Positions 46,101 through 57,074 of a stretch of 64,000 bases of DNA are shown in pieces. Source of the DNA: Anisodus tanguticus. Lineage: Eukaryota > Streptophyta > Magnoliopsida > Solanales > Solanaceae. Within the stretch, counting starts at the first letter, position 1; every line of letters starts with the position of its first letter. Made by a program: the position numbers and the translations under genes. The stretch covers positions 18,357,001 to 18,421,000 of the forward strand of contig CM067542.1 in NCBI GenBank assembly GCA_034509755.1. Reading direction: 5' to 3'. A model generated the notes under the pieces. It was given only the letters and a program-made list of their open reading frames with translations. It was not told the DNA's origin and did no database searches.

Positions 46101-46423
46101 GATTTTAGACAATTGTATTTGTATTACAAAAAAATCATATGTCTATTAAATAATATAAGAGGCACAAAAACAGCCTTGGGATGTTTTTATTACACTATCT
46201 TGTCTTGTTTATTGAGTTTTTTTTATACATATGTTATTAAAAAAAAAAAAGGAAAACCCGTCGGAACCCGCCCCGATCCCGATCCCGCCCCGCCCCGCCC
46301 CGATTCCGACGGGATAGGGATCGGAACGGGACTGGAGCAAGTCCCGCCAGACCCGACCCCGCCCCCTTCACCCGTCCCGCCCCGACCCCGACCCCGCCAG
46401 ACCCTAGCCCGGCCCACTGGCCA
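43140..46423 (+). mobile_element. hAT-family DNA transposon, nearly full length (copy 2)
   Basis: Contains a 5' leader with ACGGCCATTTTTGGCC-like motifs (43160-43220), a BED-finger transposase frame (43603-46034), a 3' noncoding stretch and a GC-rich terminal tract (46266-46423). The right end is the point where similarity with copy 1 stops. No matching terminal inverted repeat was found on the left, so the 5' boundary is uncertain and the element may be 5' truncated. Confidence 0.8.
43603..46034 (+). pseudogene. hAT transposase, one frameshift and one nonsense codon
   Basis: The frame from the ATG at 43603 has a Gly/Ser-rich leader, an acidic region and a BED zinc finger (CKIC...HVVSAH, about residues 123-150). 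It shifts by one near 44186-44190 and then runs as the central catalytic region (VSITSDIGRSTNDHDYLTVT, ITLDNASSNN, CACHIYNLIVKDGL, STMWNSLYEQL), which are the conserved hAT/RNase-H-fold blocks. The C-terminal dimerisation region (ELDIFVLQG, FPTLSMMARDFLNIQ, LEIAVLFRDWI) ends at 46034. A TAA at 45624-45626 interrupts where copy 1 has CAA. Total length of about 780 codons is usual for plant Ac-like transposases. The two lesions suffice to inactivate it as read. Confidence 0.88.
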
Positions 46424-47100
46424 GGCCTACTTCCTATTACCCTCTTCACATACAATTCATCCACTTTTAGTTATTGGGATCTGTAAAATGTAATGGACAC
46501 ATAAAATCACGTTTGACCTTTGTTCTAAAGACACACAAAAAATCAGAATAGAGCACCAGCAGGGTATATTTAATTCGATGTTTGGTACTCAGGTAATAAA
46601 TTCATAATACTCTACTAGTAGTAAAAAATCAGTAGAGGTGCTGTATTACAAAAACAACCTCTACTCTACTCAGGTAAAAAATCAGAATAGAGGTTGTTTT
46701 TTTGTCGTGAAAGATCTACCCCTAATATATTATAGAAGTAACAAAAAGTGTCTACAACATTAGTACATTCAACATTGGGCAGAAACATCAGTAGAGGTGC
46801 TGTATTACAAAAACAACCTCTAGTAGATAACACAAGATGTATGACCCAAAGAAAAAAATATAACATAAGCTGTGGATGAAGCTGGTGCTGTATTACAACT
46901 GGTGGATCTTCATTAGTGATGAGTGGTGGTCGAGAGACCGATTTATGTTGCTGTTCTTTCATCCATATTTGGCGCGCTTGAATTTATCAACTCTATAATG
47001 CCCTCGAATGACCAGAATGCCTTATAAAGTGTAAAATTAAAATACAAGGTTAAAGCTGGAACCTAACATGAAACATGTAGAATCATATTAAATGCTATAT
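46424..47100. other. Intergenic stretch with short direct and inverted repeats
   Basis: No credible gene. CAGTAGAGGTGCTGTATTAC followed by AAAAACAACCTCTA occurs at 46630-46663 and 46789-46822. Its inverse AGAGGTTGTTTTT lies at 46694-46706, so the first copy can fold into a hairpin. Confidence 0.6.
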
Positions 47101-47106
47101 ATATTA

Positions 47107-47395
47107 GATCTTAGTCCGTTGCTTTTAATTAGCTTTCGTTTCGCCATAAATTTTGAAGTTGAAACTTGAAAATTGTGATTTTTGGAATTTGAAGTTGTGT
47201 TTGGCCATGCATTTTATTTTAAAAATTTGAAGTTTTGTGAGTGAATGTCTCCAAAATGTCAAAACAGGCCTGATCAGTTTTTGGGACTTGAAAATCTTTT
47301 GAAAACATATTTTCAAATTTTTCTCCAAATTTTATGGCCAAACAGATATTTAAAAATAAATTCTTAATATCTAATCTAAAATTTATGATCAAACG
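47107..47395. repeat. Fold-back MITE-like repeat with GTTTGGCCAT motifs
   Basis: GTTTGGCCATGCATTTTATT near 47210 and AATTTTATGGCCAAACAG near 47326-47345 form inverted motifs, with repeated AATTTGAAGTTTT / TTGAAGTTGAAACTTG blocks. Similar sequences are frequent in Solanaceae introns and intergenic DNA, from memory. Confidence 0.4.
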
Positions 47396-47754
47396 CTAGC
47401 TTAATAGCGATGATATTTGAGCCAGGTCCAATTTTCGAATATGTCAATTATTTTTATAAGTACTTGCTATTTCTTCATCAACAAAGGTGATTCGACTGCG
47501 AAGCTGGATAGGTTCTATCAAATGCTTCCAAGCCTCTACATCTGATGGATGACACATAACACAAGATAGCCTTCTATTTTCACTGTGTCATATCCGAGGC
47601 CGGCTAGAGGGGTAGCCACTAAAGCAATTGCTTTAGGGCCCCCAAAAATTATTGTATATATTATTTATATATTATAAAAACATGAGTAAAAGAGAATAGA
47701 TTTTATATATTTTTTTGAAATGTGATAGAGGGTATTGAAATAAATAATTCAAAG

Positions 47755-47990
47755 TCTGTATTCTTTCTGTCCATATTTACGTGACATTCTTTCATTTTTA
47801 GTCAGTTTAAAAAAGAAGAATAATTTTTCATATTTAATAAAATCTACTGTTAAACTTCTCATTTTATCTTGAATGAGATGATTTATAGTCACAAAAGTTT
47901 CTATAGCTTGTTTTATACAATAAGTTTTAAGTCTTTTTTTTAACTCCTTGACCAGTCAAATACCTTCACATTAATTAGAGAGTAATAAAC
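47755..47990. mobile_element. Degenerate MITE inside the hAT element
   Basis: TTCTTTCTGTCCATATTTACG opens a stretch sharing GATGATTTATAGTCACA and CCAGTCAAATA with the MITE at 48203-48414. The ends have decayed. Confidence 0.5.
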
Positions 47991-48202
47991 ATTCTTCAAT
48001 ATACAAAAATGAACAAATTGACGAGCATTTGATAATTTTTAGAAAAATGAAGTCTCCATTTCTTAATTCAAATAGACGTGAATTATTCTAAATTTAAGAA
48101 ATCAATTTTGACATCTATTTAGTTGAACAAATGAAAATTATTAGAGTATGAGAATTTATAAAAATATTATCTTAACTATCACTGTATGTTTATTATATAA
48201 TA

Positions 48203-48414
48203 TTTCCTCTGTCCCAATTTATGTGGCACCATTTCTTTTTTAGTCCAAAAAAGAATGTGATCTTTCTATATTTTGAAATATTTAACTTTATAAAATGATT
48301 TACAGCCACACATTTATATAAGATTTTTTTTGGACTATACATTTCAAAAGTATTCATTTTTTCTTAAACTCCGCGCCAAGTCAAATAGTGTCACATAAAT
48401 TGGGACAGATAAAA
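48203..48414. mobile_element. Stowaway-like MITE nested in the hAT element
   Basis: The terminal inverted repeats CTGTCCCAATTTATGTGGCAC and GTGTCACATAAATTGGGACAG lie next to TA on each side (48201-48202 and 48415-48416). Length 212 bp; same family as 5068-5310. Confidence 0.8.
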
Positions 48415-48727
48415 TATTTATTTAAATTTTAGTAAATAAAGTTGTTAAATATCTCTAACGGCGAAAGCTAGTATGTGATTGAGTAAATAATTATGATACA
48501 TATAAGATGGTATGTATACCACCTATACAAAAAAGAAGAAGAAATAATTTGAATATAAGTATATAAAATTTTATTAGAAAAAATTAAGGTCTCTTATAAA
48601 GGTTTGGCTTTAGGCCTCCGATTTCGTTGAGCCGCCCCTGGTCATATCATATGAGGAGCGAAGCTATTTGATGCGTACAACCTCTTTAACCTTGGTATAA
48701 GAGGTAAATAATGCATCGTCTTAACAA

Positions 48728-49480
48728 CTACTCTCTTCCCACTACGAGCCCCGTTAAAACAATCTCTTCCACAAGCTTACAAGATTGTAGACCGATGTTA
48801 TCCTTATAGTATAACATGTAGCCATTTTTACAAAAATCAATTTTTATCGATGAGAGTCCCAACTTAGACACAAATCTCTTTGTATTATAGTAATTATCAT
48901 GTATATCTAGATTCGGGTTAACTAATTCATGCATAAGGTCAATCACAGAGTCCATTGGCCCCTGGGGAACATTCCAATCTACTTTGATACTTAATTATCT
49001 AACAATAATAGATAATTGAGAGTGTTGACTCACTTCATGTAAAGTCGACTAGCTTCTTTTAACTGTTCAAAAAAATGTCTTTCTTCCTGGGAGGTTCTTC
49101 AACATGGTCACTGTATTAAAAACCTGAATGCATCTCATAAGCATCCTGAACCATATCGTGCGTTCTTTTAGACATTAGGTTCTCACTCTCTACTACATTC
49201 ACCAACAACAAAGTTTTGAAATCTACCAAAACTATTATCCGTTTCTCCATGACTAGTCCTGTATATCTTTTTTAGAACCATTTTTCTAGAGATGAAACCC
49301 AACAATCTCTGGTATGTCGTAATTCCTACATTCACATGTTGCACGAGGACACTTACCCAAGTTATGGGTTAGAAAAGGTTCAAGTGTCATTGCATAGTCA
49401 ATAAATGCAATGACACTGTCTACAAATTCTTCCCTCATCTCCCCTCTGCCAATATAAGTTCTATCATACATTCAACTACA
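48728..49480 (-). pseudogene. CACTA (En/Spm) TNP2-like transposase, N-terminal remnant
   Basis: The minus-strand frame at 49286-49471 reads MYDRTYIGRGEMREEFVDSV and later CPRATCEC, the plant transposase-associated domain that opens TNP2-type transposases. The frame at 48728-48955 continues with VSKLGLSS and GYMLYYKDNIG...CK, which follows that domain in the same family. Between them the frame is broken (stops near 49000-49100). The rest of the transposase and the CACTA termini are not visible. Confidence 0.7.
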
Positions 49481-49489
49481 AGATCCCAT

Positions 49490-50640
49490 CTACACAAATG
49501 ACATAAAATTTAAAATTATTAATCCCTATATTAAATAATAATTCTACACTTACTAATATTATTGAATTTCAAATTTAACACTAATCTTAATTAATACTAA
49601 TCTTATTTTAATTTAATTGAAGTTTCAACGTAAGACTTATCTTATTCCAAAATTCACTCAAATTCAAGGTTGAATTTATTTTATTTCAAGGTTCAATTAT
49701 AATATAAATGTGAGTTTGATTCAAGTTTCACCTTGCTGCATTTTATTTGCCCCATTTAGATTCAATTTCATATCCTTAAGTTTAATTTCTGATTTTAAAT
49801 TATCAAAGTTCTTCAATTTCTTATTCTTTATTAATCAAGCTTGATTACTATATCTAATTTGATGCTTTTTCAGATTCTTTCTTCAAATTATTATTATTCA
49901 ACTGAATTCAGTTTGGTTAATTCATTGTATTTTCATTCAGAACCCTATTGCTTCTCTATCAGTTAAATGATAATTTTCATTCTTTGTTCTATTTGACCCT
50001 AATAGACTGAAATTGGTACTGAGGAATTATACAATTGTACCAGTTTTGCTTATAATAGATGCTTGGTCCATTGATTTGGCTAAAAAAAATTGAATAGTTA
50101 CAGAGAACTCATACATTGACCTCATTTGTCATATATCATTGTTTTGTTTACATGTTAAAAGATTTTCTTGACTGCATTTAGATTCAATTTCAGATCCTTT
50201 AATTTAGTTTCTAATCTTAAATTATTTCTTTTTTCTAAACTCTATCTCTTTCACAACTCTCAAATTGTAAGTTCCTAAATTGTAAAACTCAAAGTGCATA
50301 GTTTGCTTGATTAGCGCTCAAGTAAAATAGAATAGTAACAGAGATGTCATATAGATCGAAATGGACACTTAGAATTTGAATAGTTGACTCCAGTTTTAGT
50401 TAGCAAAAGAATTCAATTCAATTTAAATTCATCAGATGGGTGAAAAAATATTTTGCAATTTGAAAAAACTTTTAGGCTTATATTTTTTCCCTTAAATTCT
50501 TTCAAAACCCTATCTCTGCCTCAATCTTCCCCATCACTGGCCTCATTTTTCCCAAACCCTATCTTTACCACAACTCCCAAATCTACCCCTTTTCAAGTGT
50601 GATTTTTATTTTATATATGGCCGTGCCTAAGGGTATATAA
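49490..50640. other. AT-rich intergenic stretch
   Basis: No coding frame, repeat family or target duplication was recognised in this kilobase. Confidence 0.5.
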
Positions 50641-50643
50641 ATT

Positions 50644-50881
50644 TGAAAGAAATAATTCCTTGATTATTTTCATTAATGAATGAATATATATACAATTTAT
50701 AATTTTCATAATATGGAAAATCCTAATCATATTCATATTCTATACCCAAAACCCTATTCTAGTTGTACAAGAATTCTATAATTATGGTAAGTGTACAATT
50801 CTAATTATATACAAAAATCTATTACCAAAAACCCTATATACACGGTGTGTATACCGTGTATATGAGGTATATTATGATACA
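50644..50881 (-). repeat. 3' LTR of the minus-strand copia element
   Basis: 238 bp. On the minus strand it starts TGTATCATAATATACC and ends TTATTTCTTTCA. The GTGTATACCGTGTATA palindrome lies in its U3. Confidence 0.8.
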
Positions 50882-50966
50882 CTTTCACACCCCCGCAGTC
50901 ATAGCGGACGGTCTTCGTACGCTGAGATTGTCCCTAAAATCTTCAAATAGGACCGAGGGAAGACTC

Positions 50967-53900
50967 TTAGTAAACCCTAAACCCTAAATGGATATCCATC
51001 TCAATATGTTTAGTGCGCTGGTGTTGAACCGGATTCCCAGAAAGATAGACGACACTAATATTATCACAATATACCAAGGTAGCTTTGTGAACAGGAAAGT
51101 GAAGCTCCAAGAGAAGATTACGTAACCAACATGATTTAGAAACCACATTAGCTACCCCTCGATACTCGACCTCTGCACTGGAGCGTGATAAAGTAGCCTG
51201 TCGTTTGGCAGACCATGAGATCAAGTTATCACCAAGAAACATGCAATAACCAGACGTGGAGCGTCTGATATCTGGACAACCACCCCAATCAACATCGGTA
51301 TACGAGACAAGTGTAGAGGCCGATGATGGATATAGATGCAAGCCATAATCAAGTGTCCCCTAGATGTATCTGATAATGCATTTTAGCGCATTCATGTGCT
51401 CCACCCTAGGATCATGCATAAACAAACACACCTGATGTACGGCATACGTAATATCAGGTCTCGTGAAGGTAATATACTAAAGTGCCCCTGCAAGACTGCG
51501 ATAGTGGATCGGATCTTCATACGATGAGCCAGCCGTAGCGCCCAGCTTGGGTTTAGTATCAACATGAGTGGAAGTAGACTTGCAAGAGGACATACCAGCT
51601 CGCTCAATGATCTCAGTTGCATACTTTCGTTGTGATAAAAAAACCCACCTGCATGACGAGTGATATCAATCCCCAAAAAATAACTCAAGGACCCAAGTCT
51701 TTCTTAGCAAACTCAGAAGTGAGCATGGTCATAATAGACTTGGGCAACACATCAGTAGAGGCAAACAAGATAATATCATCCACATATAATATAATATAAG
51801 CTAGGGAAGAACCACGATGATATATGAACAATGAATTATCAGACCTGCTGTGCGAAAACTCAATAGACAAAACATAATCTGCAAATCTCTTATACCAAGC
51901 CCGCAGGGCCTGTTTAAGCCCATACGAGGACTTCTTCAATAAACAGACATGATGAGGATATTTGGAGTCGTGAAAACCCAAGGGCTGATGCATGTAAACG
52001 ATCTCCTTAAGTTCACCAGGTAAGAAAGCATTCTTCACATATAACTGATGAATGGGCCATGCTTTGGAAAGAGCCAGACTGAGAACAGTGAGAATGGTAG
52101 CCGGTTTGACCACCGGACTAAACGTCTCACCATAATTCATGCCAACTTACTGAGTGTTACCATCACATACAAGACAAGCCTTATGCCTCGCAAAAGAACC
52201 GTTAGAATTATCCTTATGAGTAAAAATCCATATAGATCGAATAATATTAACACTAGAAGGACGGGGTACCAACTCCTACATCTTATTTGCAATAAAAGCA
52301 TCATATTCGTCAGTCATAGCTAATTTCCAATTTGGGTCATTTAATGCGGACACTAGGTTACGGGGTAGGGGATTTAAGAACATTAGAATTTAAATTAAAA
52401 TGTCTTTTTGGTTTAAAAATACCCCATTGACTATGAGTGACCGGTCTGTGACTTGTGGGAGAATTGGGTGGATTTTGAGACAACAGCGGAATGGTGATAG
52501 ACGGGCTAGCAGGCAGTGGGCCTGCTGGCCCAACACTGGAAATAGGGGCCGAGACCGAAACAGTTACTAGACCACTTTCAGTATTGGGCTGGGCAACTAG
52601 CCCAACTACCGAAACTGGGGCTGAAACTGGACTGGAAACAGTGGGTGAGGTGGGATAGTAGGGCCAGCGGGCAGTGGGCCCGCTGGCGGAGTTTCGGTGA
52701 GGGACAAGTCCGACAAATGTTGGATAATATATGGAGAGACGACATCGTCCAAAAAATTATACGAACTAGGCACAGGACTACCCTCGTTAGCAAACAAAAT
52801 TTTGGTTTCATCAAAAATAACATGGCGACTAATGATGATTTTATTAGATGATAAATCAAAACATTTGTAACCACGATGATTAGACAGATAACCCAAAAAT
52901 ACACAAGGAGTAGAACGGGCCTGAAGTTTGTTAATTGTGGTGGACGAAAATAGTGGATAACACAAGCACCCAAAGACCCTAAGATGAGAATACGGAGGAG
53001 TCTTATTATATAGGATTTGAAGAGGGGTGGAATATGCCAAACCTTTGGTAGGAAGTATGTTAAGAAGATATGTAGCCATTTGTAGTGCATGATGCCAAAA
53101 GGAGGGGGCACATAATCATGTACCAATAAAGTTCGGACAATGTTATTAATGGTATGAATTTTGTGTTCGGCTTTCCCATTTTGTGAGGATGTATGAGGAC
53201 AAGAGAAACGAAAATTTATTCCATTAGTATCACAAAAATCCCGAAACAACCCATTATCACATTGAATATTTTTTATTTTCCGGTCGAACTGGGTACGGAT
53301 GAATGCTCTAAATTTTAAAAAAGTGGAAAAGAGTTGAGATATTTTCGCTAACGGAAAAGTCCATAAAAATTAGAATAATCATCCAAAAATAGAACATAAT
53401 AACTATGGCCCAAAGAACTGAGAACAAGAGATGTCCATAAATCGCTATGAATAATATCGAATTACATTAAAGTATGAGAAGGTAGAGTCTACAAACGGCA
53501 ATCTAACAAGTTTTTCTAGTGAACAAGATTAAAAAATTGGAGTACGCGTACCCTTACAAGAAATAAAATTGTTTTTATGTAAGGAAGAAACAATAGATGA
53601 TCCAGGGTGACCCAAACGTGCATGCCATAAGGAAGGAGCGAGAGCCGCAAAAGTAGATGGCAAGGCTTGACTCGAGAGACCGGATGTGGGCGTGATGGGA
53701 TAAAGATCTCCCCTACTATCACATCTCATGAGAGGAATCCCCGTCTTGAAATCCTTCACAGAAAACCCAAAAGGTTCAAAATCAACAGAAACCCAATTAT
53801 CAGTGGTGAATTTACAGACATACACCAAATTTTTAATTAAGTTAGGGGCATGAAGGGCATTTTTTAAGACAAGAGGTGGATGTAGGGGAGACAATGTTTT

Positions 53901-55061
53901 ATGACCATAACCACGAATTGGAATTGATTTGTCATTACCAACAATTATGCCACGATTATTGCTCAAATTGGATTTAATCTAAGCGTATGCATCGCGACCT
54001 CAATATCTGTCGGTGTGGGGCCACTGCCTGGAATGCCTGTGGAGGCCGAGGCCCAAGCATACCGGCCTGCTGGCCCGACCTAAAAAATTGCCTGTTTGCC
54101 GAAGCTGGACCCGAGAAACTGGGCCTGGCATGTTGTGAAAACTGGGCCCAGTTTTCCGGGTAAGGGCTTGGAAAATATCCATTGTTGGGCCAGGACGGAC
54201 TGGCCTAATTCCACTGTATAGAGGCCCGCTGCTGAGCCCAATTGGGCTGCTGCCCACTGCCCCGAGCGTCACCGCCGCCGCCACCACTGTTCCGTCCGCC
54301 ACCATTGTTGCCACCGCGATTTTTGCCATTATTTTTATGGTTTTGACCTTTCTTGTCACCACCGTTGTTGCGGTTTTGACCCGAATTGTTAACAAAACCA
54401 TGAGAATTATCAGACGAAGTCATCATTGCCACGGAAGTGGCGCTGGTAGCTGCCTTTTTTGCCAAGCCGACTTCTTCTAAGGTGAGCATCGAGCGGCTTG
54501 ATAAAAAGGGGGAAGCGGATTACTTTGACGAAGTAGAGTCCCAACTCCATTATAGTCCTCAAAAAGGCCGGCAACCATTTGTAGAACCAAACCATTATTG
54601 GTCACAGGTGCGCCAACATTACGGAGTTGGTCCGCCAACTCCTTGAGTCGTTTGCAATATGCAGAAACGTTTGGAAAATCTTCCATGCGGACTTGGAAGA
54701 ATTCTTGCTCAAGGGTGACAACACGTGAATGTTGGTTATCTTGAAATATATCACGCAATCTATTCCAAGTAGTCATAGCCGTAGTGTCTGGCTCAATGAT
54801 CGTCTGTAAAAGGTCGGTAGAAATAATGGAATAAATCCACTGAAGAACGGTAGCATCAAGAGTAATCCATAACTGAGGATCCTCCGCGTGAATAGGGGTA
54901 GCGGGAGGAATTATGTGATGGAGGTCTTGATGGGAGATAGCGTGAATTTTAAATAACTCTGCCCACGTCGCATATTGGACGTTTTCCATCTCAAGAACAA
55001 TAGGGATGTTGTTCTTGATGTTAGAAACAGTAAGGGCAGAATGAAACGTGTTCTTAGACAT
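50967..55061 (-). pseudogene. Ale/Retrofit-type copia gag-pol, interrupted
   Basis: Gag begins MSKNTFHSALTVSN at 55061 with a UBN2 capsid region (TWNRLRDIFQDNQHSR) and a Gly/Asn-rich tail (54205-54489, another frame). GAG-pre-integrase LWHARLGHPG is near 53600. Integrase (CDTNGINFRFSCPHTSSQNG, about 53190-53250), RT (ILYVDDIILF near 51790) and RNase H (DVDWGGCPDIRRSTSGYC, VYCDNISVVYLS, RTKHIEMDIH; 50967-51341) follow. Frame changes occur at least near 54480, 53990, 53300, 52600, 52140, 51685 and 51390. The order and strand are intact but the protein is not. Confidence 0.9.
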
Positions 55062-55223
55062 AACGAAAGAACATGGGGATTGGGAAGAGAATTTGGGAAG
55101 AGAGGAGATAAGATTTTACACGAAATCCGAGGAAGGGGCACGGAAAACAATACAGTTTCGGTCGAGAAGGGGCACGAAAACCGAGATAAATTTGGAGAAG
55201 AGCGGAAGCAATTTAGTCCTAGA

Positions 55224-55235
55224 CTTATGATACCA
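55224..55235 (-). promoter_or_regulatory. Primer-binding site of the minus-strand copia element
   Basis: The minus strand reads TGGTATCATAAG directly after the LTR end; the first eight bases match the initiator tRNA-Met complement. Confidence 0.75.
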
Positions 55236-55456
55236 TGAAAGAAATAATCCCTTGATTATTTTCATTAATGAATGAGTATATATACAATTTACAATTTTCA
55301 TAATATGGAAAATTCTATTACTATTCTATACCCAAAACCCTATTCTATTTGTACAAGAATTCTATAATTATGGTAAGTGTACAATTTTAATTATATACAA
55401 AAATCTATTACCAAAAACCCTATATACATGGTGTGTATACAGTGTATGTCACGGTC
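55236..55456 (-). repeat. 5' LTR of the minus-strand copia element
   Basis: Collinear with 50644-50860. Beyond about 55447 the sequence differs (ACGGTCTCCC instead of GAGGTATATT), so the LTR's outer ~25 bp are lost or replaced. Confidence 0.7.
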
Positions 55457-56055
55457 TCCCAATTGCCTTGGGTTTCCGTGATATACACGGTATACACAAG
55501 GTAGTATACCATTATTTTTTTTTTAAAAAAACAACTTTTGGATAGTAGCTATTTCATTTTGGTGTTATTATAATGCAATGATAAAGAGATATATAGTTAA
55601 CGTTTAAGATTTTGTCATTCTGCATAAGCAAATGTACTTGGTACTTTCGTACGTAGAGAATGCTTTTAGCTCTTTTCACGACTCTACTCCTATTTACTCT
55701 TAGTTCCTAATCGGAAATCCCAAAATGCATATTTTGCTTGATTTGGGCTCAAATAGAATAGAATAGTTGCATATATTTCATATAGCTGACCCCTTTTTCG
55801 CATTTCATTGTTTCTCGTATCTTTGCTATTTCTTTTGAGATGGTTGTATCTTTACTAGTTAGTGTATCTTCTTCTTTTAACCTGTTCCTGAATTCCGGAA
55901 TGTTTAGGGAGTAACTCCGGTAATCTCCTTGGTATAGAGGTTTGAAATACTATTAAGAGGTGTTTTAATTGTTTACATAACCATTTTGTTTTATTTATTC
56001 CATTTATTTGTGCAAAAGACGTATGTTTGTTCATATTATGTTTATTCTTTTTTCA
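55457..56055. other. AT-rich stretch between the copia and the pararetrovirus
   Basis: No clear coding frame. It may include the viral leader downstream of the primer-binding site at 56056-56068, but no first ORF of the virus was recognised here. Confidence 0.4.
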
Positions 56056-56068
56056 GGTCCTGATACCA
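56056..56068 (-). promoter_or_regulatory. Pararetroviral primer-binding site
   Basis: TGGTATCAGGACC on the minus strand matches initiator tRNA-Met over its first nine bases. It lies about 570 nt downstream of the TATA box, similar to the long leader of caulimovirids. Confidence 0.6.
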
Positions 56069-56633
56069 ATTTTTATGACGGATCTTTTCATCATCTTATA
56101 ACCCTAAAGAGGGTAGGAATCTAGATGGTAGTATGCTTAAGTTTATTTTAAAGTCTATCAAATAACAAAGATGTAGCATGGAAGCGGTTATTATTAACTC
56201 AAAATTCATTTTTAAAATAAAAGTCTATAATCTTCGACCAATATTAACATCATAATTGCAGAGACTAATACTTATTAAGATTATAATTAAAAATACATAA
56301 TCTAAAAATGATACCTCTTAGCAGAATTTCAGATCACCGGAATGCTCACACACCCTGGCACTTGACTCCCTTTTTCTTCACTGAATTGGACGGGATAAAT
56401 GGCCTAGGTGCTAGGAGACTCAACAGACTCTTTCTAAATTTCTTTTTAAGATGTAGGTTTATAGACTAATATGATTTTAAGTATAAACTTTCAAAGTATT
56501 TTTTCTCTGGTTTTATGATATTGTTCTTGGTATTAATTATAGACTAAGAGGGGGTTTAGCTAGACATTGAAGGTTTTTCAAAGAAAGATTTTTATTGCAG
56601 ATTTAGAATATTTCAAATGGTTACAATGAGACT

Positions 56634-56643
56634 CTTTATATAG
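56634..56643 (-). promoter_or_regulatory. Pararetroviral promoter TATA box
   Basis: CTATATAAAG on the minus strand, followed about 60 nt later by an AATAAA (near 56590-56596). A close TATA and poly(A) signal in the intergenic region is typical of caulimovirid pregenomic transcription. Confidence 0.6.
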
Positions 56644-56649
56644 ATAACC

Positions 56650-57070
56650 TCGGTAGATTACATGACAAAAATTTTAAACTGTTTTTTACAAAAGTCGTAA
56701 AGTAAATAGTAACTGATTATATTATTTCTACAATAGTATGGCGGTTATACTATTTGAAAAATAGTAACTTGACATAATTGCATGAAAGTTTCCTTTCTTC
56801 GTTACATTGCAACTTCTTTTTTCTTTGAATGTCTTTATTGCATCTTGTCTTATTGCATATTTGTAGTTTTCTCTTGAATGACTCTTTTGTCTTGTTGCAT
56901 CATTATCAAAAAGTTGCAGCAATTTCCACGTTCCTTGGTCCTTGCATTTGTTGATCATCTTTGAATGTCTCCATCCGTCTGGAAGATTCTTGGATAGTAG
57001 TATGATAATATAATGGTAATATATTTTAGTAATATGGGCTTCTATGTAGTTTGACTACATTCGGCCTTGT
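56650..57070 (-). promoter_or_regulatory. Upstream part of the pararetroviral intergenic region
   Basis: No conserved domain. Repeated short motifs (ATTCAAAGA, GATGCAAT) lie 100-350 bp upstream of the TATA box, where enhancer elements would be expected. An open 76-codon frame here shows no domain I know. Confidence 0.4.
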
Positions 57071-57074
57071 TTTA

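Larger units (their letters stand above)
47595..48640. mobile_element. Non-autonomous hAT element with nested MITEs
   Basis: The perfect 8-bp duplication GTCATATC flanks it (47587-47594 and 48641-48648), the hAT signature. The right end, read inward, is CAGGGGCGGCTCAACG; the left is the mutated CGAGGCCGGCTAGAGG. The interior is AT-rich without a transposase and contains two MITE insertions (47755-47990 and 48203-48414). Confidence 0.88.
50644..55460 (-). mobile_element. Ty1/copia retrotransposon of Ale/Retrofit type, coding-defective
   Basis: Short LTRs (50644-50881 and from 55236 to about 55456) flank a minus-strand gag-pol. The primer-binding site (55224-55235) is immediately inside the 5' LTR and a purine tract (CTGCGGGGGTGTGAAAG) precedes the 3' LTR. 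Small LTRs and a Gly/Asn-rich Gag tail fit the Ale/Retrofit lineage. The outer end of the 5' LTR differs from the 3' LTR and no target duplication was found. Confidence 0.88.

Noticed and set aside
54205..54489. Gly/Asn-rich host protein gene on the minus strand
   Set aside because: It is the basic tail of the copia Gag in a shifted frame, not a separate gene.
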